Position numbers and translations under genes: made by a program. Positions 21,634 to 31,639 of a DNA stretch of 64,000 nt are shown here, one piece after another. Numbering within the stretch: the stretch's first letter is position 1; every line of letters begins with the position of its first letter. This stretch comes from Prostheceraeus crozeri. Its lineage: Eukaryota > Platyhelminthes > Polycladida > Euryleptidae. The notes beneath the pieces were generated by a model. It saw nothing but the letters and a program-made list of their open reading frames with translations. It had not been told where the DNA came from and made no database searches. Where the stretch lies: positions 620,001 to 684,000 of the forward strand of contig CAJQUW010011017.1 in assembly GCA_907163375.1 (NCBI GenBank), given 5' to 3'.

Positions 21634-22215
21634 CAGTGGTGGACAGCCAAGTTGGGATGGAGGGCCACAAGTAGTGGCCCGCGAGAGGGCTCGCGGGCCT
21701 CCAATTTTAAATAGGTATGTTCAAAATTCATTCACTGAGCACTTTTGAGGACCGCTGTACTATGCATGTCCAGTGCTATCACATGACATGATTGTATTTG
21801 TGAATGTATGCAGCAGTAGTGTATTTCACAAAACTGCTATCTTGGAACTGTATTTTGCATTCTAAAATCTATATGAAAAATGAACTGTGAATAGGGAAAA
21901 CTAATTCCGGAAGCTTTTTGTGTTATTAAATGATAGTAACATGACCTTATTGGTAATATGATAATAAACGCTCACACAGTTGATGACTATGTCACGTACA
22001 TTCATACTGAGAAGATATTAATTGCGAACGGAACATGGTCTGAGCATTCGAATGAGAATTTGTGTGCATTCATATTGCTCAATAAATCATAAGTTAATGC
22101 CTTGGCAAATTCTAAAGAAGATCAGCCTCCAGCCTTTTAACGTCAAAGTCGGAAACGGACATTTTCACATTACCGATTCAAACAATGTCCACGGGCCACG
22201 CGTTGCCCACCACTG
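21634..22215. mobile_element. Non-autonomous hAT element 2
   Basis: Ends CAGTGGTGGACAGCCAAG (left) and, on the other strand, CAGTGGTGGGCAACGCGTGG (right). Flanks CTGTAAGG (21626-21633) and CTGTAAGA (22216-22223) match at seven of eight bases. The GGCCCGCGAGAGGGCTCGCG hairpin just inside the left end is typical of this hAT group. 582 bp, no transposase. Confidence 0.8.
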
Positions 22216-22292
22216 CTGTAAGAGATCAAACTTCTTCAGTGGCCTTTTCCTTGCCATTTTCTTATTGCTTGATAAAATTGCTAACAAAATCA

Positions 22293-22610
22293 TCAAAGAA
22301 ATTGTTGCGGAGAATTTACCTGAGCATCTGATTCAATTAAAATCAAACCTGACATGATGCATCTTGAACGGGACTCGCCCCGTTTCGAGCGATAGCCGAA
22401 AACTGCAGGCCCAGACCTACCCGACCGACACAAGGCGCGGTCACGCTTCTTGCTTAAACTTTTGGTGTTAATAAAGCTCGGAAATTGTCTCTGAGCGAAT
22501 CGGAGCACTCTTTGGCATTTTAAATAATTATATCGACTGTGCAATAAGTATTGACGAACTCCCCCGTCAATGGTCATATCAAGGAACTTGGAGCCTAAAC
22601 TGCGACTCAC
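22293..22610 (-). other. GC-rich patch with a 105-codon open frame
   Basis: Markedly more GC-rich and CpG-rich than its surroundings around 22370-22450, and open on the minus strand (RSGRSGPAVFGYRSKRGESR is the richest part). A GTAAAT donor-like site lies at 22320. No acceptor is convincing and no family is recognised. Could be an exon, a worn mobile element or chance. Confidence 0.25.
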
Positions 22611-23296
22611 AAATTAGGTATTGGTCAAAGTTGTAGTGTGATTCATTTATCGCAGCAGTATAGTATTTTCATACTGTGCATAGAAAGGAATACATATTTC
22701 GCGTACTCATTGAGTAAATATGGGAAATGGTTTAAATTATTGATAAATTAGGAGTTTGCTTCAAAACTTCTGAACTCTTGTTTCTTTGAACTGCTTCATT
22801 ACATTTTCTAATCATATCATTCAGCTCACGCATGTGCAATGCTAACTTTTGAAAGTAGTATCCGCACAACAAGACAAGTTTGCATAACTAGCAGAATAAA
22901 ATGCTTCTTCACATTTCATGATATGATATTTATGATACATAATGTATAAGATTAAGACTCATATCAGCATGAATTTATCGCGAGAAAGATCTGCTTGAGA
23001 AGATGATTCATCGTGCTGTAAGGCAGGAAACGTGGTAACAGAGGAGCAATGCAAGTGATCTGTCTAAATCTAGTTTTAAACAACAATTCTATTGTTCGAA
23101 ATTGTGCCCTTATTTCCATTAAGTTGTACATGTGCTTCATAATTGAGCCAAATCACGCCTCTTCGAGGGGATTTAAATACAATTAGGCCTACATCAATGA
23201 ATAAATTAAAGGTCTTCTCACACATCCGTGATATTTATCTCTGTCAGCAGGACATTATTTTAAATTTTGTGAAACAATAATTTGTTTGTTTCACAG

Positions 23297-23454
23297 CCAA
23301 GACCGAAATGTTGACTCCTCGGCTCGTTGGCAAGTTTCCATGTGACCTGCAATTACAATCTGCGATCACAACGCTCCGGTCGATATTGGAGTGTACTGAT
23401 GACTATCCCTACAGAATTCACGGTTTCGCGAAAGCTGAGTCCACATTCCCTTAG
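23297..23454 (+). CDS. Coding-like plus-strand segment with a good acceptor
   Basis: After TTTGTTTGTTTCACAG the frame is open for 51 codons to TAG (23452-23454): KTEMLTPRLVGKFPCDLQLQ, SAITTLRSILECTDDYPYRI, HGFAKAESTFP. The composition is protein-like and CpG-richer than the surroundings. Other frames are interrupted. It could be the last exon of a plus-strand gene lying within the intron of the minus-strand gene, or a gene fragment. No upstream plus-strand exon was found. Confidence 0.35.
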
Positions 23455-25194
23455 TTGAACACGCGTCTGTGTCAATACATGGTGCACTCCTCGTACAAGA
23501 CTATATTTCGACTCGTTTTAGAATGAGAATGAATTTATACTCCTTCTGTTGCTCAGATCGGAACTTCACTCGGTAAGCTGATTCCCATGACTAAGACGAA
23601 TCGAAGGAATGGAGAAGGCTCGGGTAATGAACCATCTATAAATGCAGACGGCTGTTCTCATAATGAATTATGAACCCTGAAGTTCAAGAATGTTTCAGAC
23701 TTCGCATTTGCTCAATTCTCTTTTCATGTATATGCTGTCGAGGTGTGAATTAATGTTAATGTCTATCGGTAATCCCTTTGAACCTTAAAGCAAATCAGGA
23801 GAAAAATTTTGACTTGCAAGATTCCTTCGCAAATTCAAAGAAGAAAGGCAGCACTGTGAGCGCTTAGTGTTGATATTGGCAGTAAAGATTTCGCTGTAAA
23901 ACACGATTTTGGCGTCACTACAAAGTGAAATATTCAAGTAATCACACAGCGAACCACTTCAAAGGAACATCGCATCCGAATATCTACACAAATGGAAAAT
24001 TCGAACTTTTATCAGTATACTTGAAAATATATCGTTATACAGAACTTCAATGCTTAGTCACCCTTTATAAATGTGACAGAATTAGGTAGATGTAGACAAA
24101 GGTTGAGGTAGATGTGGATGAAGAATGAAAAAACTTGCACGCTATCATCGGATTACAAGTTAATAAAAAACTATAATTAATAAACTTTATAACTAAAGTT
24201 AATAAGTATGATAGCGCCTTACCCTATCATTTGCAGCATGTTGAATAGCTCAGTCAGTGTTCTTTCCTGATTCCCCAACCTTGGTTCACTATTTCAACAT
24301 TTTACATCACCATAATGCTATTGAAAAATTGTAATGCACTGACTGTATTACACTGTATTATAATAGTATTACACTGATTAGCTCTTTAGACGGTCGTTGA
24401 AAGCCATTCGTAATTGGCTGTGGTTCTTCGAAAAATGTTGTCTGACGAAGTTCATGAAAACGTGAACTCTTCACTAAATTAATAGATTTTAACTTCAATA
24501 ATGAGTTTAACTTCACGAAATTGCTCATCTGAAGCATCTCGTCAAGACAATATTTATTCTATCATATTTGCAAAGGATGCAAGATTGCAAGATTTCCCCT
24601 ATGATTCTAGCAGGAGGAAAATATTCGATAACTGGTTTTGGTAGCAGGTTCATAGGTTCCATACTGTGTGGGGATCTATATTGCTTTGATGCTTATAAAT
24701 GTTAATGTTGCGAATCATTGATGTTTTGCAGGATTTGAATGTGGTCAATAAAAGACAGCACGGTTAAACATATTTCGATGCACTCTATAGTGTACGGTTC
24801 TGTTAAAATAAACTCCCTTGATAAACTTAGTGAAATCCAATATACTACTCATATTGTTTTCAGTAAATAAGATGGTTATCATGAAATATTTTCCAGACAG
24901 AAATGTTCTTGCATTGCAGGCTCCGGTAATAACAACATCTGAAGCAAACCCGCAAACGGGTATTTAGTGATTCACATCAACTCAGTCAATCGGCATTTCA
25001 GTGAAAATTACATGACTAACATGACTAAATAATGATATGTAAACATTTTTTGAAATTTAAAGTCCAATTATTATTGTTAAAGTTTAAGTATAATGCTAAA
25101 AAGGAGGCAGTAATGCACCTTGCGATCGCATTGCGTATCTTCTGTACTTGTATATTGAAAGAAGAGTCAGAAATCTCTTATGGCGTGTAACTTT
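23455..25194. other. No supported feature
   Basis: AT-rich intron-like DNA. Confidence 0.35.
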
Positions 25195-25275
25195 AATGTG
25201 TATTCATAGCATTGCTGCCCACTTTTCACCGTTGCATACAAGAAATTCTCCCATTTCATTTACGATAAATAATAT
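25195..25275 (+). repeat. Short dispersed repeat, copy 2
   Basis: Same orientation and start as 1378-1460 (TGTGTATTCATAGCATTGCT). Confidence 0.5.
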
Positions 25276-26011
25276 CATCCTCTTTACATTTTTATGTTAA
25301 GATTATACGAACACTTTCACGCATATTTAAACTCTCCGTCCATCTATTAACGTCTTATGACGCTCCAAATTTCATTATCAAAGAAACATCGTTCAATTCA
25401 TATTTATAGAAGAATTAAGTATGCATCATTCTAAATGTATTTTGTTTTGAGATGATTACATGTGTGTTATGTTGATTACCAAATAGAAAATGATGTTCTT
25501 TTTTCTCGAAGAAGCCAAATAATTAGATATCAACATTTATCTTTTAATTAGACTTTTAAGTATCATTGAGCATCGACATAATCAAAAGTTAATCGATTCG
25601 ACCAGAATTGTCGAATAAAACTACCGTAGAAATACGATTTGATTACAGAACTTAAATGCAGTCAACAATTGACAAAAATCTGCACAAATTTTTGTCTTAC
25701 AAATCAAAAACATTCACCAGAAAACAATTAAATGAATAAATAATTAGAACAGTTCATTGTCTCGTTCCTCTGACGTCATCTGCAAACATTTCTCAGTTTA
25801 TACCATTGGAACTACGCATATGAGAGCAAAAACGATCCGCAAATCGTATAGGAATGGTTATAAGTAGAGTGAGATAACAGCATTAAATGATATCAATCTT
25901 AATAGTTGGAAAAGAAGTTGAATAATTCAAACAATCAAATGAATCGTTTGTTAGATGTTACAAAAACAAGTCTTCTTAAAAGGGTGAGGAAGTTGTTGAT
26001 TTTCTTTTTAC

Positions 26012-26071
26012 CTGACCAGCCAAAAAGGGATTGTTTAGGCCAAGATAATTGTAACGAACATAAAAGTCAAT
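26012..26071 (-). CDS. Internal exon of the host gene (60 nt)
   Basis: A strong acceptor (GATGTTTTCTTCTCAG) and a GTAAAA donor bound exactly 20 codons, phase 0 in and 0 out: IDFYVRYNYLGLNNPFLAGQ. It joins in frame to 36734-36908, which ends in phase 0. It is short, so chance cannot be excluded, but the acceptor is among the best in the window. The 73-residue plus-strand frame over it is a shadow. Confidence 0.5.
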
Positions 26072-27359
26072 CTGAGAAGAAAACATCAACAATTACTGAA
26101 AATAAGTCAAGTATTTATATAAAATAGATCAGCATTTATTTCATTACTGGCTCACGGTACTTATATCCGTATATGCAGTGTCGTGCAGTCATTCAAGTAT
26201 ATCTGTTAATATGGGATGATAATAACCGGACAGGGAGAAGAGTAGAAACTGAGATACACATGAAGAAGAGATTCGTAAATATGTGAACTTGTTGGGAAAA
26301 ACATGCAGAATTGAATTCAAGAATTTTAACATCTTCAAATGTACGCGAATTGACACAATTTCGATAAACCGTGCTAATTAATGGTCAACTGTAACAAGCA
26401 AATCCACTCCTTTATCATATTGACCAGTGAAACATTCTACTAATACAATAACTGCTTAGTAGTATGAATAGCAATTGTGTCGCTTTGTGTAAAAGAGGCA
26501 TGCAAAGGAAACCCATACGATCAGAGCTATAGAAATTTTCATACAGAATACGAAGGAAAAAGTGTAGTGTAAAATGCAAAGGCAAATATCACGTGGACTA
26601 CTTAACTTACTAGTACTACGGTTGCTACGGACAACTGTATGGGTGAAACAACAAATATACGATGGAGTGAGTAATGACGCTCATGCTAGCGATGTAATGA
26701 TCATTTTGCGTAATTGAATGTCGTGGTAATAAATTTCACTTATTTTACGGTAAATCTTTACATGCAACTAAACATTTCATTAATGAAGAGTCAATATGTA
26801 CCTCTTATTCAAAATCTAAGCCTCTGTGCATCTACATTGGATATGAAACACAAAACTGCTGCCTAGAGCAGACTGTTCAGTGCACAATAAACTGAACCAC
26901 TCGAAGAGATGCGAATGATCAATTTACTGATTATTTTTGTCCTTTGTTTTCATTGAAATTCAATCATCTGAGACAGAAGTAGCAAAAATCATTGATCAAG
27001 GAGTTTAATATTCATCCATTTCAGTTCAACCGATCATTAATAACTTTTAACGTACAATAATAATTCTGTATTTTAGTTTAATGCAACAGGACAATAGTTA
27101 TCTTTTTAGTTGGCCTCTTATAGATGCTGCACATTGAAGGATTATTCAGTTTTGAATTCATCCGTTACATCACATAAATACTTTTCCAATGATTTTAGAC
27201 AATTTCTTAAAAAATGATTCAAAATAATTTTCAAAAAAATTAGAAATTTCATCTGAAATAGGTAAATACAAGGGCAGACCGGCGAAGTGCACATCTTGAA
27301 TTATATTTTCATAAAATCCCAACTTATTAAACATGATATTTGAGCAGAATTTCAGTATT

Positions 27360-27990
27360 GTCTGAAACATTTATGATTTCTAAATATTTGTAGACGAAAA
27401 GTGCACACAATGCTTTCGAAGTCATATGTAATGAAGTGAACAGAAAAAAAAATAAAATCAACCTTTTGCTGTGATCCTTTTGCTTACATAGATCTGGACA
27501 GTCACGTTTAATATAAAGTGCTTCAAGAACGCGCAAATTGCGATCGTTGTAGGCACGGCACGGTATCTGAAACCTGCTCAAAGAGTCATCAGGAACATTG
27601 TCACAGCTGAGCACATGCTCGGTAATGGCAGAGCGTGAAATTCCCGAGTGACCTTGAATTTGCGCATTCTTGAAGCACTGTATATTAAACGTGACTGTCC
27701 AGATCTATGTAAGCAAAAGGATCACGTGATCAATCTTCGCTTGCCCTGGTAATCAACGTGTGATTGACCAGACCGCGGCTGATCTTTCATCAGAATTGTA
27801 ACTGTTTGATTGTAAATTGTCACTTGCTGGGTTACCTTTGACAAGACCAGTCAACATGTCAGACTGATTTTATTATTTTTTGATTTTCTTCACTTAATTA
27901 CATGTGACTTCGAAAGTATTGTGCGCGCTTTTCCTCTATAAGATTTCAAGCAGGCATAAATGTTTCTAAGAATTTATCAAGCTAGTTATC
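27360..27990. mobile_element. Penelope-like element relic: inverted pair of 3' ends
   Basis: Two copies of the same 3' region lie back to back. The minus-strand copy (27645 down to about 27360) reads ISRSAITEHVLSCDNVPDDS, then RNLRVLEALYIKRDCPDLCK. The plus copy (about 27650-27990) repeats the last part from LEALYIKRDCPDLCKQKDH. Both continue into the same non-coding tail (GACTTCGAAAGTATTGTG-like). The SAIxEH and LRxLEALYIK blocks are the C-terminal end of the Penelope GIY-YIG endonuclease. Head-to-head partial copies are usual for this family. Old and not functional. Confidence 0.6.
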
Positions 27991-28540
27991 AAACCAATGG
28001 AAGTTGACACAATGGCTGGTTGAACTTCTTAAAATGCTGTGTGCATTAAGCTAAGCGATTAAACCGACTAAATACTCGCATGATATTCTTTATCAGACTA
28101 TTTCATCATGTTTTTCACCAGAAGAGACAGTTAGCATCTGCTTATGTTTCAGCTGCGAGTCTTAAGTATAAGTTTATCAAATAGGTTGAAAGATCATAAT
28201 TTCATTACTTCACCATTCATGTTTTCAAAACTCCTTATCGTGAAATACATTTGCACAAAATGTTAGCATGTTATTTCAAAATAAATTCAAGTGATAATCT
28301 ACCATAAATACCTCAAGCTAGAAGCTCTCTTCTAGAAAGCACATGGACTATCTTTCTTGACATGAGTATTGTTCCTATTGTTAAAAAATAAAACGTCGAA
28401 TGGTAGCGTGTCTCGGTATTTACTTTTCTCTTCTAGCTCTATAGCAAGATCTGTTGGATCTCTTTGGTTGTTTTATTCATTGTGTTTAGGTTCGTATATC
28501 TTACTTAGTTAAAATACTGAACCACTATATGCCGGTTTGG

Positions 28541-28691
28541 CATATTGCAGTTCAGAATAAAGAACGTAGATATATGAAAAACATTTTAATCACTCCATTT
28601 AAGTCCAAATTTGAATTAGAATTCTATGATGTTGAACAGCAATATGCTTCGTGGGTATATTGCGGTTCAATAGTAGCATATTGCAGTTCAG
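28541..28691. repeat. Cluster of CATATTGCAGTTCAG-type units
   Basis: The unit occurs at 28541, inverted at 28632-28646, then at 28656 and 28676. The middle pair forms a hairpin (GAACAGCAATATGC...GGTATATTGCGGTTC). The same unit forms the arms of the hairpin that follows. Confidence 0.6.
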
Positions 28692-28711
28692 TTACATAGA
28701 AAACCGAAACA

Positions 28712-28824
28712 CAATGATATTACAGTTTAGACATCGGAACCGCAATAAGCTATGGCTTCGGGCCTGACGGCCCTCAGCCTCATAGCAAATTGTGGTTCAG
28801 CTGTCTAAACTGCAATATTACATT
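28712..28824. repeat. Long hairpin, 113 bp, tip GGGCCTGACGGCCC
   Basis: The left arm (AATGATATTACAGTTTAGAC ... GAACCGCAATAAGCTATGGC) pairs with the right arm almost throughout. The tip is itself a short GC palindrome. A member of the hairpin set with 4768 and 36963: the right arm carries ATAGCAAA like that at 4838. Confidence 0.75.
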
Positions 28825-29039
28825 ATTGTAGCTTCTACAGATATCTAAGCTGTAATGAATCTCAATATGTTTTAAAAATTATGGAATCATCAACTGGAAA
28901 AGTCATCCTTTGCATCTGAAACTTCTACAGGAAATGTCATCCACTTATGCTTTTGCTGTTTCGTAGTGAAACTTATACAGATTTCTTGCGGACTTTTTAT
29001 AAATATATAAAAGCTGCTATTCATTTCTTCAAATTATTT

Positions 29040-29125
29040 CTTCGATATATCAGTTGATTTATCAATTATTGGAAGATGCATATCAAGATCGCAATTTACG
29101 CATTATTGAAGCACTGAACTTAGAT
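29040..29125 (+). mobile_element. Penelope-like endonuclease fragment
   Basis: YQDRNLRIIEALNL (from about 29080) matches YNDRNLRVLEALYI in the relic at 27360-27990. It is a short remnant, and the rest of the 87-residue frame has no recognised content. Confidence 0.45.
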
Positions 29126-29661
29126 ATATTATTAACGTATATTAAGCTTAGATATTGTTGCAATGTTGCAAGACATTGTCGATGTTATGCCCATGATTAT
29201 ATTGTAGGATCATATATCAGTGACTTGAATGTGATGAATTGTCAGTTAAGTGATGGCAGCAAACGGGAGGATTATGATTATAGGCTGTACTCGCAATCGA
29301 GAAACGCACTCCTTTGAATTTCTGCAAATCCGTTAGTTAAAATAGTAAAGAAAAAACTAGCTCGACGTTTCGGGTTCAGACCCTTCTTCATAGAGTTTAA
29401 AACAGGCGCATATGACATGCTTCTTCGACATATATATGTAAAAGTTGAATAAAAATCTATATGGCGCAACCTGTGTTCTCCTACAAGCCAGCAAGCTCAT
29501 GACGACGATTCATAGATGGACATCTGTCTTGAATCATGCGAGCTTCTATCGAAGCAGTGTCAGCCGTACTTCGCGCTCTCTGAAGGATAGATAAATTAAT
29601 ATCTTAACTTATTTATCGGAAGCTATCGCTATCTTTTCACAGTAAAGATATTAATTTATCT

Positions 29662-30150
29662 ATGCCTTTCGTTAACGATAGCTTAAGCAGAAAAATTAAT
29701 TCTCTGATTCGCAAATATAATCTCAATGTTCGTCTTGTTAATACTACCAGTCCTACATTGTCCCGTTGTCTAAATAGTCGCAGTAAACATCAAAATAAAA
29801 AACACAACAACTGCAACCTTTGTGATCGTTTGTCTGAAAAAATAAATTGTAATAGTTACAATGTTGTCTATGAGTTTAAATGTCGGATTTGTAATGCTAG
29901 TTACATAGGTAAAACTTCAAGATCTTTCAAAATTAGGTATCAAGAACATAAGCGGAGTATTATGAATAAGGACAGTAAGAGTGCATTGAGTGTGCATCTT
30001 CGTGATTGTGCTGCTGTTGACCTTGATGATTTCGATGTGAATATCCTTAAGAGAGCGCGAAGTACGGTTGACACTGCTTTGATAGAAGCTCGCATGATTC
30101 AGGACAGATGTCCATCTATGAATCGTCGTCATGAGCTTGCTGGCTTGTAA
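29662..30150 (+). CDS. Penelope GIY-YIG endonuclease domain
   Basis: 162 residues. Residues 45-60 (HNNCNLCDRL) give a CxxC pair, followed by the GIY-YIG core NVVYEFKCRICNASYIGKTS and RSFKIRYQEHKRS (GIY becomes VVYEF, YIG is kept, then the arginine and the EH block), SVHLRDC, and the closing IEARMIQDRCPSMNRR. In Penelope-like elements this domain follows the reverse transcriptase and nicks DNA for insertion. The frame shown starts inside the original protein, so the ATG at 29662 is probably not a true start. The 71-residue minus-strand frame is a shadow. Confidence 0.8.
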   Translation: MPFVNDSLSRKINSLIRKYNLNVRLVNTTSPTLSRCLNSRSKHQNKKHNNCNLCDRLSEKINCNSYNVVYEFKCRICNASYIGKTSRSFKIRYQEHKRSIMNKDSKSALSVHLRDCAAVDLDDFDVNILKRARSTVDTALIEARMIQDRCPSMNRRHELAGL

Positions 30151-30241
30151 GAGAACACAGGTCGCGCCATATAGATTTTTATTCAGCTTTTACATACCGG
30201 TATATATGTCGAAGAAGCATGTCATATGCGCCTGTTTTAAA

Positions 30242-30280
30242 CTCTATGAAGAAGGGTCTGGACCTGAAACGTCGAGCTAG
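30242..30280 (+). ncRNA. Hammerhead-ribozyme-like motif in the Penelope 3' region
   Basis: After CTCTATGAAGAA comes a short stem (GGTC-TG-GACC), then TGAAACGTCGAG. The inverted copy (29397-29358, minus) has GGGT-CTGA-ACCC followed by GAAACGTCGAG. The core blocks (TGAAGA, a stem, GAAA, then GTC) and the outer CTC/GAG pairing match a type I hammerhead with the very short helix III known from Penelope terminal repeats. The first core block is only approximate, so activity is doubtful. Confidence 0.4.
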
Positions 30281-30824
30281 TCTTTTCTTTACTATTTTAA
30301 CTAACGGATTTGCAGAAATTCAAAGGAGTGCGTTTCTCGATTACGAGTGCAGCCTATAATAATGAATTGTCAGTGTTCAAATCGACTGACGATGCAATTG
30401 AGGAGATTGCAAAATATCGTGTAATTTTACAGTCTACAGGCATGTGTTCTCGCACTTGGTCAAAAACTCTATAATTCCGCTTAAACAGCATGAAATAGCA
30501 AAAAGCCAATGCCGTAGACATTTCCTGATATTTCGCTAGCAGCTCGAATCGCTTCAGGCGAAGTGTCTGTTTCTCCTGACGCGACTGTCGCTGCAAGCGA
30601 GATATTGTTAACATCATGCATTGTATTATTAACAGCATCGGTTCTTTACATTTTAGACAAGAATTAATGTTGAACCATAACTTCTGATGAGTAGCAGGAC
30701 GAATGTCTTGCAAATACCAACTTTGCTTTTAGACATATGAAATTTGGCACATTGATCAAGTCTTAACAGATATGTCTACAACTACCACGAGAGATGATCA
30801 AACATGATTGGCCTCATCATCCTT

Positions 30825-31455
30825 GGACAGGTTCGAACCATTGACGTTGTAGCTGGGGGAAATGCAAGCATGCCCTCCAACCACAAGGCCACCGTGCCAT
30901 TTGTTGAAAGAGTGAATTATTCAGGAAACCACTGCTTTATCGCAAGCGATCGTGGAGTGCGGATTGTATTCTGCAATAATTTAATGCCACATTCAATGTT
31001 GAGGCATATTACCTCTGTTTCGGCCTGTGGATGTCACTTCAGTCGTGGGTAAGTTCGTGGACTGATGAGAGCCAAGATAGTGAAGCAGTCTCGTGGTGGT
31101 AGCCTGACTTAGCTGTCTAAACAAGCAATAAGCACCGCGTGAGAGAGCACATCAATATTGGATGTGGCATTAAATCATTGCAAATGCATTCGGTAATAAA
31201 TGAAGGACAAAACACCTGTTTCATCGCAAGAAGTGATTGTTCGTAGAAGTTTGATGAGACAGGTGTTTTGTGTTTCAATTGTTGCCAATACAAAATCGGC
31301 CTCACGTTGCTTCACGCAAATACAATCGTTACTCCACGAGCCTGTGATAAAGCAGTGCATTCCTGGCTAATTTGCGCTCCTAACAAATGGTCCGGTGACC
31401 TTGTGGTTATTGAGTCTTCTTGCGTGTCCCTTAGCTCCAGCTTCGCTGGTTCATG
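30825..31455. mobile_element. Foldback element with tRNA-like outer ends
   Basis: Left arm 30825-31010 and right arm 31145-31455 are inverted copies (e.g. CCATTTGTTG / CACTGCTTTATC / TTTAATGCCACAT). The right arm is interrupted by about 125 bp holding an inner hairpin (AAAACACCTGTTTCATC at 31208 with its complement at 31253). The outermost 70 bp of each arm looks tRNA-derived: reading outwards, GGTGGCCTTGTGGTTGG (A-box-like) then AATGGTTCGAACCTG (B-box) on the left, and worn equivalents on the right. Confidence 0.55.
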
Positions 31456-31477
31456 ATAAGTTGAAGTCAAGAAACAA

Positions 31478-31627
31478 AGTGCACTCCTTGTGATTGATCC
31501 GGTAAGTTTATTGCTAAAAATATGTACAAGAGACAGACGTTTCGCGACACAATGGTAGCCTCAGTGTCTGGTAAATATCGTGCAGAATGTGGAATATGTG
31601 CAGAAAATCGGATAAATCACAAGGAGT
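31478..31627. mobile_element. Small inverted-repeat element, about 150 bp
   Basis: Ends AAAGTGCACTCCTTGTGATT (left) and AAATTGCACTCCTTGTGATT (right, other strand), each continuing with ..ATCCG. The target duplication is not clear. It may lie inside the foldback flank. Confidence 0.5.
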
Positions 31628-31639
31628 GCAATTTATTTA

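Larger units (their letters stand above)
29273..30358 (+). mobile_element. Penelope-like element, 5'-truncated, with an inverted copy of its 3' end
   Basis: 30041-30358 is the end of the endonuclease gene plus the 3' tail. 29273-29593 is the same region inverted, so the element has the well-known Penelope layout of inverted terminal copies. Between them 29605-30150 carries the endonuclease domain. A perfect 16-bp inverted pair (GATAAATTAATATCTT / AAGATATTAATTTATC) joins the two parts at 29589 and 29645. The reverse transcriptase part is absent. The copies differ at only a modest number of sites, so the insertion is not very old. Confidence 0.8.

Noticed and set aside
24215-24330. Exon before a GTAAGG on the minus strand
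   Set aside because: All three frames contain stops.
26600-26645. 24-nt micro-exon (minus strand) with a good acceptor and GTAAGT
   Set aside because: Only eight codons, phase-neutral and therefore not testable from sequence; not needed to link the chain.
31535-31575. Second hammerhead-like motif (minus strand, GCGAAACGTCTG)
   Set aside because: The GAAACGTC block is present, but the preceding core block and stem do not form.
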